From: Amycolatopsis arida
GTDB lineage: Bacteria; Actinomycetota; Actinomycetes; Mycobacteriales; Pseudonocardiaceae
Assembly: GCF_900115565.1 (NCBI RefSeq)
Contig: NZ_FOWW01000012.1
Location: 80,774-144,773, forward strand
Direction: 5' to 3'
Length of the DNA: 64,000 bases
Below, one piece after another: positions 45,278 through 63,288 of the stretch. Both the position numbers and the translations under genes were made by a program. The notes below the pieces were generated by a model. The model made no database searches. It was given only the letters and a program-made list of their open reading frames with translations, and had not been told where the DNA came from. The stretch's first letter is position 1. Each line of letters begins with the position of its first letter.

Positions 45278-45472
45278 ATGCCGAAGTTCAAGACCCACAG
45301 CGGAACCGCCAAGCGCATCCGGGTCACCGGCAGCGGCAAGCTCCGCCGCCAGAAGGCCGGTCGTCGCCACCTGATGGAGAAGAAGTCCAGCAAGGTGGCC
45401 CGCCGCCTGGAAGGCACCACCGAGGTCGCCGCGAACGACCGCGGTCGGGTCCGCCGGCTGCTCGGCCGCTGA
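45278..45472 (+). CDS. rpmI: 50S ribosomal protein L35
   Basis: Ribosomal protein L35 of 64 residues, a small, very basic component of the large subunit ([31 protein letters not shown]...). Length and motif [17 protein letters not shown] are typical. ATG at 45278 is preceded by AAAAGGA about 7 nt upstream. It lies about 100 bp after infC and about 60 bp before rplT in the conserved operon. Confidence 0.97.
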   Translation: MPKFKTHSGTAKRIRVTGSGKLRRQKAGRRHLMEKKSSKVARRLEGTTEVAANDRGRVRRLLGR

Positions 45473-45535
45473 CCGCATCCCCCACGCAGTACCCACCGGG
45501 GCGCCCGCGCCCCCCGAGATCGACAGGATGGACCC

Positions 45536-47945
<2,410 letters not shown>

Positions 47946-48055
47946 GTGGGTGACCATCGCGAAGCTGCTCATTCCTGCCGACCGGGTTGGGCCCACGCTG
48001 CGGCATGCTGTTCCGCCGCGGTAGGGGAGGGTGTCCCGGAGAACAAGGAGGCGTA

Positions 48056-50620
48056 GTGCGAGTCCCGGTGAGCTGGCTGACCGAGCACCTCGGTCTCGGG
48101 GACGAGTCGGTCGGTCCGCAGGAGCTGGCCGACGCGTTCCTGCGGATCGGCATCGAGGTCGAGGGCGTCCGGCCGCTCGGCGAGGTGAAGGGGCCGCTGG
48201 TCGTCGGCAGGGTGGTGACGTTCGAGGAGCTGGCCGGGTTCAAGAAACCCATCCGGTACTGCCGGGTCGAGGTCGGCGACACCGTGGCCGGGGACCTGTT
48301 CGAGTCCGGAGCGTCCGACGCGGGGGGGCCGACCGGGTCGGACATCGACGACGACCCGGCGGGGATCCGCACCCACGGCATCATCTGCGGGGCGACGAAC
48401 TTCGTCGAGGGAGACCTCGTCGTGGTAGCCCTGCCGGGCACGGTGCTGCCCGGCGGCTTCGAGATCACCGCGCGCAAGACCTACGGCCGGATGAGCGAGG
48501 GCATGATCTGCTCCGCCGGCGAGCTCGGCCTCGGTGACGACCAGGGCGGCATCCTCGTGCTGCCCACCGGCACGGCCAGCCCCGGCGACGACGCGCACGC
48601 GGTGCTCGGGCTGGACGACACGGTGCTCGAGCTGGAGCCGACACCGGATCGCGGTTACACCCTGTCGGTGCGCGGGCTGGCCCGCGAGCTGGCCTGCGCG
48701 CTGGACCTGCCGTTCGGCGACCCCGCGGCGCTCGACCTGCCGGAGGCCGAGGGCGAGGCGTGGCCGGTGCGGATCGCCGACCCCACCGGATGCCAGCGGT
48801 TCGTGGTGCGGCGGGTGACGGGGTTGGACGCGTCCGCGCCGACGCCGTGGCGGATCCAGCGCCGGTTGATGCTGGCCGGGATCCGGTCGATCTCGCTCGC
48901 CGTCGACGTGACCAACTACGTCATGCTCGAGCTGGGCCACCCGCTGCACGCGTGGGACACCGCGGCGGTACGCGGCGAGCTGGTGGTGCGCCGGGCCGAG
49001 CCGGGGGAGACGCTGACCACTCTGGACGGTGTCGAGCGCGTGCTGGACCCCGACGACGTGGTGATCGCCGACGATCGCGGCGCGGCGTCGCTGGCCGGCA
49101 CCATGGGCGGGGCGAGCACGGAGATCTCCCCGGAGAGCACCGACGTGCTGCTCGAGGCCGCGCACTGGGACCCGGCGTCGATCAGCCGCACCGCACGGCG
49201 ACACAAGCTGTTCTCCGAGGCGGCGAAGCGGTTCGAGCGGTACACCGACCCGCAGTTGTGCGCGGCCGCGGTGGAGCTGACCGCGCGGTTGCTGCGCCAG
49301 TACGGCGACGGCAGCATCCAGCCCGGCCGCACCGACGTGGGCGATGTGCCGCCGATGCCGGCTATCACCATGCCGATCAACCTGCCCGACCAGGTCGCCG
49401 GGGTGCGCTACGAGCGCGGGGTGACCGTGCGGCGGCTCACCCAGATCGGCTGCAAGGTGTCGGTGGGCACCGGCGACGACGGCACCGCGATGGTGACCGC
49501 GGTGCCGCCGAGCTGGCGCGGTGATCTGGCCCAGTCGGCCGACCTCGTGGAGGAGGTGCTGCGGCTCGAGGGGTACGAGAGCATCCCGTCGACGCTGCCG
49601 GCGGCGCCGGCAGGGCGGGGGCTCGGCCCCGCGACGCGGCGGCGGCGCGCGGTGTCCCGGGCCCTGGCCGAGGCCGGGTACGTGGAGGTGCTGCCGTTTC
49701 CGTTCGTGTCGGCCGCCGTCTGGGACGCCTTCGGCCTTCCGGCCGACGACGTGCGTCGGCGCACCCTGGCGGTGCTCAACCCGCTCGAGGCGGACAAGAA
49801 CCAGCTGGCGACCACTCTCCTTCCCGGGCTGCTGGACACGCTGCAACGCAACATCGCCCGCGGTTTCCGCGACCTCGCGTTGTTCCACATCGGACAGGTG
49901 ACGTTGCCCAGGGCCACCGAGGTGCCGATGCCGGAGGTCGGCGTGGACCGTCGACCCACCGACGAGGAGCTCGCGGCGCTGGAGGGCGCCGTGCCGGCCC
50001 AGCCGACGCATGTGGCCGTGGTGCTGACCGGGCAGCGGCGGCGCGCGGGCTGGTGGGGCGCCGGCGAGCCGGCGATCTGGGCCGACGCGGTGCAGGCCGC
50101 GCGGACGGTCGCGGCCTTGGCCGGTGTGGAGCTGCGCGTGGAGTCGGGTGACCTGCCGCCGTGGCACCCCGGCCGGTGCGCGCGGCTGCTGGTCGGTGAC
50201 TGGCCGGTGGGGCACGCCGGCGAGCTGCACCCGAAGGTGGTGGAGGCGCTCGGCCTGCCACCGCGGACGGTCGCCATGGAGCTCGACCTCGACGCGATCC
50301 CGCTGCACGACCGCCGGCCGGCGCCGGTGATCTCCGCGTACCCGCCGGTGCTACTGGACGTCGCACTGGTGGTGGACGAGCAGGTGCCGGCCGCGGAGCT
50401 GGCCGTCGCGCTGCGCACCGGGGCCGATGAGCTGCTCGAGGACGTCACCCTGTTCGACGTCTACACCGGTGACCAGGTCGGCGCGGGCAAGCGGTCGCTG
50501 GCGTACAAGCTGCGGTTCCGCGCGCCCGACCGCACGCTCACCGTGGAGGAGGCCACGCGGTCCCGTGACGCCGCGGTGGCCGCCGCGGCCGAGCGGTTCG
50601 GCGCCACCCTCCGCGCCTGA
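48056..50620 (+). CDS. pheT: Phenylalanyl-tRNA synthetase beta subunit
   Basis: Beta subunit of 854 residues, carrying tRNA binding and editing. Order: the start VRVPVSWLTEHL; an OB-fold tRNA-binding domain (VVGRVVTFEELAGF...GIICGATNFVEGDLVVVALPGTVLPGG); the B3/B4 editing region (TGCQRFVVRRVTGLD...SLAVDVTNYVMLELGHPLHAWD); the B5 domain; a catalytic-like core (RRRRAVSRALAEAGYVEVLPFPFV); and the C-terminal FDX-ACB anticodon-binding domain (PVISAYPPVLLDVALVVDEQVPAAEL...LRFRAPDRTLTVEEATRSRDAAV). GTG at 48056 has AAGGAGG 4 nt upstream. Confidence 0.97.
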   Translation: MRVPVSWLTEHLGLGDESVGPQELADAFLRIGIEVEGVRPLGEVKGPLVVGRVVTFEELAGFKKPIRYCRVEVGDTVAGDLFESGASDAGGPTGSDIDDDPAGIRTHGIICGATNFVEGDLVVVALPGTVLPGGFEITARKTYGRMSEGMICSAGELGLGDDQGGILVLPTGTASPGDDAHAVLGLDDTVLELEPTPDRGYTLSVRGLARELACALDLPFGDPAALDLPEAEGEAWPVRIADPTGCQRFVVRRVTGLDASAPTPWRIQRRLMLAGIRSISLAVDVTNYVMLELGHPLHAWDTAAVRGELVVRRAEPGETLTTLDGVERVLDPDDVVIADDRGAASLAGTMGGASTEISPESTDVLLEAAHWDPASISRTARRHKLFSEAAKRFERYTDPQLCAAAVELTARLLRQYGDGSIQPGRTDVGDVPPMPAITMPINLPDQVAGVRYERGVTVRRLTQIGCKVSVGTGDDGTAMVTAVPPSWRGDLAQSADLVEEVLRLEGYESIPSTLPAAPAGRGLGPATRRRRAVSRALAEAGYVEVLPFPFVSAAVWDAFGLPADDVRRRTLAVLNPLEADKNQLATTLLPGLLDTLQRNIARGFRDLALFHIGQVTLPRATEVPMPEVGVDRRPTDEELAALEGAVPAQPTHVAVVLTGQRRRAGWWGAGEPAIWADAVQAARTVAALAGVELRVESGDLPPWHPGRCARLLVGDWPVGHAGELHPKVVEALGLPPRTVAMELDLDAIPLHDRRPAPVISAYPPVLLDVALVVDEQVPAAELAVALRTGADELLEDVTLFDVYTGDQVGAGKRSLAYKLRFRAPDRTLTVEEATRSRDAAVAAAAERFGATLRA

Positions 50621-50694
50621 CAGTGAGGATGTACGAGGATCCTCCCGGCCCCCGGTCTGACCCTGCGCCTGCCTGACCTGAAGTCCTTGACGGG

Positions 50695-51779
50695 ATGTGT
50701 CGACCGTGGCTGGGAGGACTCTCGTGCACCGGCGGCGTCGACACCCATGAGGACAGCCACACCGCCACAGCGGTCGACACCGCCGGGCGGGTGCTCGGCA
50801 ACACCCTGTTCCCGGCCGGCTACGCGGCGCTGCTGGCCTGGCTGTGCGGGTTCGGTCGGCTCGTGCTGGTCGGTGTGGAGGCACCGGCGCGTACGGCGCC
50901 GGCCTGGCCCGGTTCCTGCGTGAGCACGGCGTGTCCCTGGTCGAGGTTGACCGCCCGGACCGCAAGGCCCGCCGCTGGCAGGGCAAGTCCGACCCGGTCG
51001 GCGCCGAGGCCGCCGCCCGTGCTGCTCTGGCAGCCCGCGCCACCGGCACACCCCGGCAGCGCGATGGCCACATCGAGGCGCGACGCGCCCTGCGGGTGGC
51101 TCGCCGCAGCGCCGTAGGCCAGCGCGCCGACGTCCCATGTCAGAGGTACCCCCTCGTGGTCACCGCACCGAACTGGTTCGCAGCCAGCTGCGCAGCCTGC
51201 GCGTCGCCGACCTGATCGCCCACGGCGCCGGCATCCTGTCGATGCCACCCACGTCGAGCAGCCGGACGTCGCCACCATGCCCTGCCGACCCTGGCCCGTC
51301 GCCACCAGCGGCTCACCCACGAGATCACCGACCTGGACACCGTGATCACACCTCTGGCCGAGACGATCAACCCCACACTCACCGCGCCGCACGGCGTCGG
51401 CCCCGACATGGCCGGCCCACTGCTGGTCACCGCCGGCGACACCCCCGACCGGCTGCGTTGTCGAGGCCGCCTTCGCCATGCTGTGTGATGTCGCCCCGCT
51501 ACCGGCCAGCAGCGGCCGCACCACCCGCCACCGCCTTAACCGCGGCGACGACCGACAGGCCAACGCCGCGCTCTACCGCATCGTCCCGTGCCGGCTGCGC
51601 TGGGATCCCCGCACCCGCGCCTACGCCGAACGACGTACCAAAGAAGGCATGTCCAAGAAAGAGATCATCCGCTGCCGCACGCGCTACACCGCCCGAGAGA
51701 TCTACCACGCCCTCAACCCCACACCAAGACCACAACAACCACATTCCACGCGGTTTGACATCCATAGGAGCATCACCGC
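50695..51779 (+). pseudogene. Decayed IS110-family insertion element (transposase with frameshifts)
   Basis: Fragments of one IS110-type (DEDD) transposase are spread over at least three frames. N-terminal: GVDTHEDSHTATAVDTAGRVLGNTLFPAGYAALLAW from about 50735. Next frame: TGAYGAGLARFLREHGVSLVEVDRPDRKARRWQGKSDPVGAEAAARAAL to about 51110. Then SQLRSLRVADLIAHG, then LARRHQRLTHEITDLDTVITPLAETINPTLTAPHGVG, and from 51464 EAAFAMLCDVAPLPASSGRTTRHRLNRGDDRQANAALYRIV...YTAREIYHALNP to 51719. At least four frameshifts separate them. GTTTGACATCCATAGGAG (51752-51770) looks like the 3' end of such elements. The element is dead. It fills the gap between pheT and the AlkD-like gene. Confidence 0.85.
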
Positions 51780-52672
51780 CGGGCCTCGGGCGGTGCCCGC
51801 GCCCCGGCTCCGTGGGGGCCGAGGCGTCCGGCATGGTCCTTCCCGGGTTCGTCCGTGGGCGATGTCGACCCGGCACCACCGCCGCGATCCCTGGTCGGAT
51901 GCCCGGCGCGCGCCGAGGCGGCGGTGCGTGGCGTTCCACCCGGCGCCGGTCCGGCACGCGGTCGCGAGTCTGGTGAGCCGGTGTCACCGCCGTCACCCAG
52001 GTGCTTGAGGGCCTCCCGCCGGGACAGGGCCGAGAGCTCTGGGTGCTCGGCGACGAACGACCGCACCCAGCCCGGGTCGGTCCGGGCGTACTGCCGCAGC
52101 GCCCAGCCGATGCCCTTGCGCAGGAAGAAGTCGGGATCGCGGGCGCTCGCGGTGACGGCGTGGACGAGCAGGTCGAGGTCGGTCGCTTCGGCCGATGTGA
52201 GCTGGCAGATCACCGCCGTGCGGCGTTTCCACCGGTCCTCATCACCCGCCCAGCGCCGCAGGACCGGGGTGACCGATGCCGGGTCCGCGCGCAGGATCGG
52301 GCCGATCCGCTGGACGGCGATCTCGTCGACGAAGTCCCACCACGCGCCGGTGACGATCAGCTCCTCGTAGAGCGGCACCAGCTCGGCCGTCTGCCACCCG
52401 GCGTACGCGCGATGCCCGGTGAGGTCGACCGCCACGTAGCGCTCCTCCCGGAACGCGGCGCCGTGCCACAACTCGCGCACGGCCCGCAGCCACTCGTCCA
52501 CATCGGACAGCGGATGCTCCTGGAACAACCGCCGGGCCAGCCGCCGCCGCTCGGGCGCCGGCACCCCGCGGAACGGCATGGCCGACTTCATGTACCGCCG
52601 CATCCTCTCCGCCCTGACCGGGTCGGTTAGCTCCGCCAGACCGGCCCGGACGGCCCGCACCAGTTCCCTCAT
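51773..52672 (-). CDS. AlkD-like DNA alkylation repair protein with extended tail
   Basis: HEAT-repeat DNA glycosylase-like protein of 299 residues for alkylated purines. The family region covers about residues 1-230: MRRYMKSAMPFRGVPAPERRRLARRLFQ, LWHGAAFREERYVAVDL, TGAWWDFVDEIAVQRIGPIL, WKRRTAVICQL and FFLRKGIGWALRQYARTDPGWVRSFVAEH, with the catalytic-pocket Trp and Asp (WWDFVDEIA). Normal members end near EALKHL. Here ~70 residues of Gly/Pro/Arg-rich tail follow, and the stop codon (51773-51775) lies at the end of the IS110 remnant, so the original C-terminus was probably altered. ATG at 52672. Confidence 0.85.
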   Translation of the reverse strand: MRELVRAVRAGLAELTDPVRAERMRRYMKSAMPFRGVPAPERRRLARRLFQEHPLSDVDEWLRAVRELWHGAAFREERYVAVDLTGHRAYAGWQTAELVPLYEELIVTGAWWDFVDEIAVQRIGPILRADPASVTPVLRRWAGDEDRWKRRTAVICQLTSAEATDLDLLVHAVTASARDPDFFLRKGIGWALRQYARTDPGWVRSFVAEHPELSALSRREALKHLGDGGDTGSPDSRPRAGPAPGGTPRTAASARAGHPTRDRGGGAGSTSPTDEPGKDHAGRLGPHGAGARAPPEARR

Positions 52673-52717
52673 CGTCCACCCCCGGATCCCGTCGTTCGCG
52701 TTCTGCCCCGACGGTAG

Positions 52718-53911
<1,194 letters not shown>

Positions 53912-53945
53912 CCCTCGACGTACCTCCCTCCGTGGAGGCGGCAGC

Positions 53946-55097
53946 ATGACCGTCACCGCCCCGAAGGGCTTCCGGGCCGCCGGTGTCACCGCCGGGCTCA
54001 AGGCCAGCGGTACCCCCGATGTCGCGCTGGTCGTCAACGACGGGCCGGCCGATGTCGCCGCCGCGGTGTTCACCACCAATCGGTGCAAGGCCAACCCGGT
54101 GCTGTGGAGCGAGCAGGTGATGGCGAACCGCCGAGCGCGGGCCGTGGTGCTCAACTCCGGCGGCGCCAACTGCTACACCGGACCGCGGGGCTTCCAGACC
54201 ACGCACGCGACGGCCGAGCGCGTCGCGGACGCGCTCGGGATGGGCGCCGTCGACGTCGTCGTGTGCTCCACCGGCCTGATCGGCGAACAGCTCGCCCGCG
54301 ACCCGCTCCTGGCCGGCGTCGACAAGGCGGTGGCCGCGCTGTCGCCGGGCGGCGGGCCGGCCGCCGCCGAGGCGATCATGACCACCGACACCCGGAGCAA
54401 GCAGGTCCACGTCCCCGGCACCGGGTGGTCGGTCGGCGGCATGGCCAAGGGCGCCGGCATGCTCGCCCCGGCGCTGGCCACCATGCTCGTGGTGCTCACC
54501 ACCGATGCCGCCGTGGACGCCGGCACCGCCGACGCCGCGCTGCGCGCCGCCACCCGGGTCACCTTCGACCGGCTCGACTCCGACGGCTGCATGTCCACCA
54601 ACGACACCGTGCTGCTGATGGCCAGCGGCGCGTCCGGGATCACCCCGGACGCCGACGAGTTCGCGGCGGCCGTGCGGGCGGCCTGCCAGGACCTCGCCCG
54701 GCAACTGCTGACCGACGCCGAGGGCGCCGAGCACGACATCACCGTCGAGGTGGTGCGCGCCGCGACCGAGGACGACGCCGTGGAGGTCGGCAGGGCGATC
54801 GCGAGGAGTGCGCTGTTCAAGTGCGCGGTGTTCGGCCGGGACCCGAACTGGGGCCGGATCCTCGCCGCCGCGGGCACCACGACGGCGGCGTTCGACCCGG
54901 CGACGCTGGACGTCGCGTTCAACGGCGTGTGGGTCTGCCGCGACGGGCAGCCGGGGGAGCCGCGGGACGGCGTGGACCTGTCCGGCCGGGACGTCTACGT
55001 CGTCGTCGACCTCAAGGCGGGCAAGGCCACCGCGACCATCTGGACCAACGACCTCACGCACGGTTACGTACACGAGAACTCGGCGTACTCGACATGA
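53946..55097 (+). CDS. argJ: Glutamate N-acetyltransferase/ornithine acetyltransferase
   Basis: Recycles the acetyl group from N-acetylornithine to glutamate; bifunctional members can also use acetyl-CoA. There are 383 residues, and self-cleavage occurs before the nucleophile T179 in [14 protein letters not shown]. The N-terminal [15 protein letters not shown] and the C-terminal [14 protein letters not shown] are family hallmarks. The Shine-Dalgarno GGAGG (about 53934-53938) is preceded at once by CCTCC, a possible 5-bp hairpin that could mask it. The stop overlaps the argB start (ATGA). Confidence 0.97.
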   Translation: MTVTAPKGFRAAGVTAGLKASGTPDVALVVNDGPADVAAAVFTTNRCKANPVLWSEQVMANRRARAVVLNSGGANCYTGPRGFQTTHATAERVADALGMGAVDVVVCSTGLIGEQLARDPLLAGVDKAVAALSPGGGPAAAEAIMTTDTRSKQVHVPGTGWSVGGMAKGAGMLAPALATMLVVLTTDAAVDAGTADAALRAATRVTFDRLDSDGCMSTNDTVLLMASGASGITPDADEFAAAVRAACQDLARQLLTDAEGAEHDITVEVVRAATEDDAVEVGRAIARSALFKCAVFGRDPNWGRILAAAGTTTAAFDPATLDVAFNGVWVCRDGQPGEPRDGVDLSGRDVYVVVDLKAGKATATIWTNDLTHGYVHENSAYST

Positions 55098-56035
55098 CCC
55101 CGGCCGAGTCGATGATCCCCGCCGACGCGCGGCTGGCCACGGCCGCGGAGAAGGCCGGCGTGCTGATCGAGGCGCTGCCCTGGCTGCAGCGCTTCCACGG
55201 TGCCACCGTCGTGGTGAAGTACGGCGGCAACGCCATGGTCGACGACATGCTGAAGCACGCGTTCGCCCAGGACATGGTGTTCCTCCGGCTGGCCGGGTTG
55301 CGGCCGGTGGTGGTGCACGGCGGCGGCCCACAGATCACCGCGATGCTCGACCGGCTGGGGTTGGCCGGCGAGTTCAAGGGCGGGCTGCGGGTCACCACCC
55401 CCGAGACGATGGACGTCGTGCGGATGGTGCTCGTCGGGCAGGTGAGCCGGGAGCTGGTCGGGCTGATCAACGCGCACGGCCCGTACGCGGTCGGCATCTC
55501 CGGTGAGGACGCGCACCTGTTCACCGCCGCGCGCAAGCACGCCACGGTGGACGGTGAGCCGGTCGACATCGGACTCGTCGGCGAGGTCGTCGGCGTCAAC
55601 CCCGACGCCGTGCTGGACATCGTCAACGCCGGCCGGATCCCGGTGGTGTCCACGGTCGCCCCGGACGCCGACGGCGTGGTGCACAACGTCAACGCCGACA
55701 CCGCGGCCGGTGCGCTCGCCGCGGCGCTGGGCGCGGAGAAGCTGGTCGTGCTCACCGACGTGGAGGGGCTCTACGCACGCTGGCCGGACCGGTCCTCGCT
55801 GGTCGACCGGATCCGGGTGGACCGGCTCGAGCAGCTGCTGCCCAGCCTGGCCAGCGGGATGATCCCGAAGATGGAGGCGTGCGTGCGGGCGCTGCGCGGT
55901 GGGGTGCGTCGGGCGCATGTCATCGACGGCCGGCTCGCGCACTCCGTGCTGCTGGAGGTCTTCACCAGCCGGGGGGTCGGCACCATGGTCCTGCAGGAGA
56001 CGGCGGAGGAGACGGCGGAGGAGGAGGGGGAATGA
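55094..56035 (+). CDS. argB: Acetylglutamate kinase
   Basis: Phosphorylates N-acetylglutamate with ATP, usually the feedback-controlled step; 313 residues. The amino-acid kinase motifs are [10 protein letters not shown] near residues 38-47, [10 protein letters not shown], the central [12 protein letters not shown] and [33 protein letters not shown] at 55094 overlaps the argJ stop. The C-terminal residues ([12 protein letters not shown]) are an acidic repeat tail. The stop overlaps the argD start by 4 nt, so argJ, argB and argD are translationally coupled. Confidence 0.97.
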   Translation: MTPAESMIPADARLATAAEKAGVLIEALPWLQRFHGATVVVKYGGNAMVDDMLKHAFAQDMVFLRLAGLRPVVVHGGGPQITAMLDRLGLAGEFKGGLRVTTPETMDVVRMVLVGQVSRELVGLINAHGPYAVGISGEDAHLFTAARKHATVDGEPVDIGLVGEVVGVNPDAVLDIVNAGRIPVVSTVAPDADGVVHNVNADTAAGALAAALGAEKLVVLTDVEGLYARWPDRSSLVDRIRVDRLEQLLPSLASGMIPKMEACVRALRGGVRRAHVIDGRLAHSVLLEVFTSRGVGTMVLQETAEETAEEEGE

Positions 56036-57231
56036 GTGAGATCACGTCCAACGTGGACGGCCAACGGCACTGGCGGTCCGCACTGATGGACAACTACGGC
56101 ACCCCGGAGCTGACCCTCGTCCGTGGCGAGGGCGCGCGGGTGTGGGACGCCGACGGAAACTCCTATGTGGACCTGGTGGGCGGCATCGCGGTGAACGCGC
56201 TCGGGCACGCCCACCCCGCCGTGGTGCGCGCGGTGACCGAGCAGGTCGCCACCCTCGGGCACACCTCCAACCTGTACGTCAACCCGGTGGCCGTCGAGCT
56301 GGCCGAGGCGTTGCTCGACGTCGCCGGCGTGACCGGCAAGGTGCTGTTCGTCAACTCCGGCGCGGAGGCCAACGAGGCCGCGTTGAAGATCAGCCGGCTC
56401 ACCGGCCGCACCAAGGTCGTGGCCTGCGCCGGGGCGTTCCACGGCCGCACCATGGGCGCCCTGTCGCTCACCGGGCAGCCGGCCAAGCGCGACGCTTTCG
56501 CCCCGCTGGTGCCCGGTGTCGAGCACGTCCCGTTCGGCGACGTCGCCGCGCTGCGGGCCGCGGTGGACGGCGAGACCGCCGCCGTGGTGCTCGAGCCGAT
56601 CCTCGGCGAGGCCGGCGTGCTGCCCGCACCGGACGGCTACCTGCAGGCGGCCAGGGAGATCACCCGCGACGCCGGGGCGCTGCTGGTGCTGGACGAGGTG
56701 CAGACCGGCCTCGGCCGCACCGGTTCCTGGCTCGCCTTCCAACACGCTGGCGTCACCCCGGACGTCGTGACGCTGGCCAAGGGGCTCGGCGGCGGCCTGC
56801 CGCTCGGCGCGGTGATCGGCGTCGGCGCCGCCGGCGAGCTGCTCCGGCCCGGCCAGCACGGCACCACCTTCGGCGGCAACCCGGTGTGCTGCGCCGCCGG
56901 GTTGGCCGTGCTGCGCACCATCGCCGCCGACGACCTGACCGGCCACGCCGCCGCGCTCGGCAAGGACATCGCCACCGGCATCGAGGAGCTGGCCCACCCC
57001 CTGGTGGCCGGCGTCCGTGGCGCCGGCCTGCTGCTGGGCGTCGCGCTGCGCCAGCCGGTCGCCTCCGCCGTCGCGAAGGCCGCGCAGCACGCCGGCTACC
57101 TGGTCAACGCCGTCGCGCCGGACGCCATCCGGCTGGCACCACCGCTGATCCTCGACGCCGAGCAGGCGCGCGACTTCCTGGCCGCGCTGCCCGCCGCGCT
57201 GGACGCGCCCACCACGTCCCCCACCACGTAA
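56032..57231 (+). CDS. argD: Acetylornithine aminotransferase
   Basis: PLP-dependent transamination of N-acetylglutamate semialdehyde to N-acetylornithine; 399 residues. PLP-binding features are [17 protein letters not shown] [14 protein letters not shown], the pocket residues in [29 protein letters not shown], and the Schiff-base Lys K250 in [20 protein letters not shown] at 56032 overlaps argB's stop. argF begins 10 nt after its stop. Confidence 0.97.
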   Translation: MSEITSNVDGQRHWRSALMDNYGTPELTLVRGEGARVWDADGNSYVDLVGGIAVNALGHAHPAVVRAVTEQVATLGHTSNLYVNPVAVELAEALLDVAGVTGKVLFVNSGAEANEAALKISRLTGRTKVVACAGAFHGRTMGALSLTGQPAKRDAFAPLVPGVEHVPFGDVAALRAAVDGETAAVVLEPILGEAGVLPAPDGYLQAAREITRDAGALLVLDEVQTGLGRTGSWLAFQHAGVTPDVVTLAKGLGGGLPLGAVIGVGAAGELLRPGQHGTTFGGNPVCCAAGLAVLRTIAADDLTGHAAALGKDIATGIEELAHPLVAGVRGAGLLLGVALRQPVASAVAKAAQHAGYLVNAVAPDAIRLAPPLILDAEQARDFLAALPAALDAPTTSPTT

Positions 57232-61318
<4,087 letters not shown>

Positions 61319-61369
61319 CCTGGGCCCGCCCAGGATCCGCGAGTCGAGGAGGGCGCCATCACCGACGAG

Positions 61370-61990
61370 GTGTTCCCGCGTGCCGAGCTGGCCGTTGACC
61401 CGCTGAACCTCGCCGAGCGCCTGCTCGGCAGCGTGCTGGAGTCCCGGTCCGCCGAGGGTGTGGTGCGGGTGCGGCTCACCGAGGTCGAGGCCTACCGCGG
61501 GCGGGACGACCCGGCGTCGCACTGCTACCGCGGCCGCACGGCGCGCAACGCGGTGATGTGGGGCCCGGCGGGCCATCTGTACGTGTACTTCGTCTACGGC
61601 ATGCACTTCTGCGCCAACGTCGTCGGGCTGACGGACGGCGAGCCGGGGGCGGTGCTGCTGCGCGCGGGCGAGGTCGAGGCCGGCGCGGAGCTGGCCAGGG
61701 CACGGCGACCGACCGCGCGGGGAGCCGGCACGCTCGCCGTCGGCCCGGCCGTCCTCACCGCCGTGCTGGGCGTCGGGCGGGAGCACAACGGCGTCGATCT
61801 CACCGACCCGGACTCGCCGGTGCGGCTGCTGGCCCTGCCCCCGGTTCCGGGGCGCCGGATCCGCACCGGTCCCCGGGTGGGCGTGGCCGCGGCGATGGAC
61901 CTGCCGTGGCGGTTCTGGCTGGACGGCTCGCCCGCCGTGTCGGCCTACCGCCGCGGCGGCCGGGTGCGGCCCCGGACGAAAGCCGGTTGA
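61370..61990 (+). CDS. mpg: 3-methyladenine DNA glycosylase (AAG/MPG family)
   Basis: Removes alkylated purines in base excision repair; about 206 residues. The AAG fold is clear: [64 protein letters not shown], where the catalytic Glu is in EVEAY, then [20 protein letters not shown] and [12 protein letters not shown] at 61370 is annotated. The Shine-Dalgarno AGGAGGG (61347-61353) is 16 nt from it but only 4 nt from an in-frame ATC at 61358, which would add four residues (ITDE). Confidence 0.93.
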   Translation: MFPRAELAVDPLNLAERLLGSVLESRSAEGVVRVRLTEVEAYRGRDDPASHCYRGRTARNAVMWGPAGHLYVYFVYGMHFCANVVGLTDGEPGAVLLRAGEVEAGAELARARRPTARGAGTLAVGPAVLTAVLGVGREHNGVDLTDPDSPVRLLALPPVPGRRIRTGPRVGVAAAMDLPWRFWLDGSPAVSAYRRGGRVRPRTKAG

Positions 61991-62013
61991 CCTGGTACGG
62001 GAGTATCGGAAGC

Positions 62014-63288
62014 GTGAGCGAGCACATCCTTGACGAGCTGTCCTGGCGCGGCCTGATCGCGCAGTCCACCGACCTCGACGCGCTGCGGCGCGACCTCGCC
62101 GAGGGGCCGCTCACGTTGTATGCCGGATTCGACCCGACCGCGCCGAGTCTGCACGCCGGTCATCTCGTGCCGATGCTGGCCCTGCGCCGGTTCCAGGACG
62201 CCGGGCACCGGCCGGTGCTGCTCGCCGGGGGCGGCACCGGGCTGATCGGCGATCCGCGGGACGTCGGAGAGCGGACACTGCACTCCGAGGAGACGGTGCG
62301 CGAGTGGGCCGCCCGATTGCGCGGCCAGCTCGCCCGGTTCGTCGACTTCGACCACCCCGACGTGCCGCCGATCGAGGTCAACAACCTCGACTGGCTCGGC
62401 ACGATGACCGTGCCCGCGTTCCTCCGCGACGTCGGCAAGCACTTCTCGATCAATACGATGCTGGCCAGGGAGACCGTGCGCCGCCGGCTCGACGGCGACG
62501 GCATGTCCTACACCGAGTTCAGCTACGTGCTGCTGCAGGCCACCGACTACCGGGAGCTGTTCGAGCGGTACGGCGTCCGGCTGCAAATCGGCGGCTCGGA
62601 CCAGTGGGGCAACGTGGTCGCCGGTGTGGATTTGATCCGCAGGGTGCACGGTGCCCAGGTGCACGCGCTGACCACGCCGTTGCTGACCGACTCGGAGGGG
62701 CGCAAGCTCGGCAAGTCCACCGGGGGCGGCAACATCTGGCTGGATCCGGGGATGACCTCGCCGTACGCCTGGTACCAGTACTTCCTGAACATCCCCGACG
62801 ACACCGCCGTCACGTGCCTGAAGCTGCTGACCTTCCTCGACCGCGACGAGATCGCCGAGCTCGAGCTCGCGACGGCGGAGCGGCCGGCGGCCCGGCTGGC
62901 CCAGCGTCGGCTCGCCCACGAGCTCACCGATCTCGTGCACGGCGAGACGCAGACCCGGCAGGTGGTCGCGGCCAGCCAGGCCCTGTTCGGCCGGGGGGAG
63001 CTGCGCGAGCTCGACGGGGCGACCCTGGACGCCGCGATGGCCGAGGTGCCCACCGGCGAGGTGAAGTTGTCCGACGAGCCGACCATCGTCGAGCTGCTCG
63101 TGGCCGCCGGGGTCGTGGACAGCAAGGGTGCGGCGCGGCGCACCGTCAAGGAGGGCGGCGCGTACGTGAACAACACGAAGGTCACCGGCGAGGACTGGCG
63201 GCCGGCCGCGGACGACGCGCTACACGGCCGGTGGCTGGTGGTGCGCCGGGGCAAGCGGACCACCGCCGGCGTTCGGCTGCTGCGCTGA
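62014..63288 (+). CDS. tyrS: Tyrosyl-tRNA synthetase
   Basis: Class I synthetase of 424 residues charging tRNA-Tyr. The HIGH motif appears as HAGH (residues 47-50), and the KMSKS loop as KLGKS (231-235) in [17 protein letters not shown]. The tyrosine-binding region is [35 protein letters not shown]. The C-terminal S4-like RNA-binding domain begins near residue 355 ([32 protein letters not shown]). GTG at 62014 has no clear Shine-Dalgarno sequence. It lies just before the rRNA operon promoter region. Confidence 0.97.
   Translation: MSEHILDELSWRGLIAQSTDLDALRRDLAEGPLTLYAGFDPTAPSLHAGHLVPMLALRRFQDAGHRPVLLAGGGTGLIGDPRDVGERTLHSEETVREWAARLRGQLARFVDFDHPDVPPIEVNNLDWLGTMTVPAFLRDVGKHFSINTMLARETVRRRLDGDGMSYTEFSYVLLQATDYRELFERYGVRLQIGGSDQWGNVVAGVDLIRRVHGAQVHALTTPLLTDSEGRKLGKSTGGGNIWLDPGMTSPYAWYQYFLNIPDDTAVTCLKLLTFLDRDEIAELELATAERPAARLAQRRLAHELTDLVHGETQTRQVVAASQALFGRGELRELDGATLDAAMAEVPTGEVKLSDEPTIVELLVAAGVVDSKGAARRTVKEGGAYVNNTKVTGEDWRPAADDALHGRWLVVRRGKRTTAGVRLLR

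Noticed and set aside
50621..51772. Several open frames that looked like separate small genes
   Set aside because: They are fragments of one IS110-type transposase in shifted frames, or antisense shadows.
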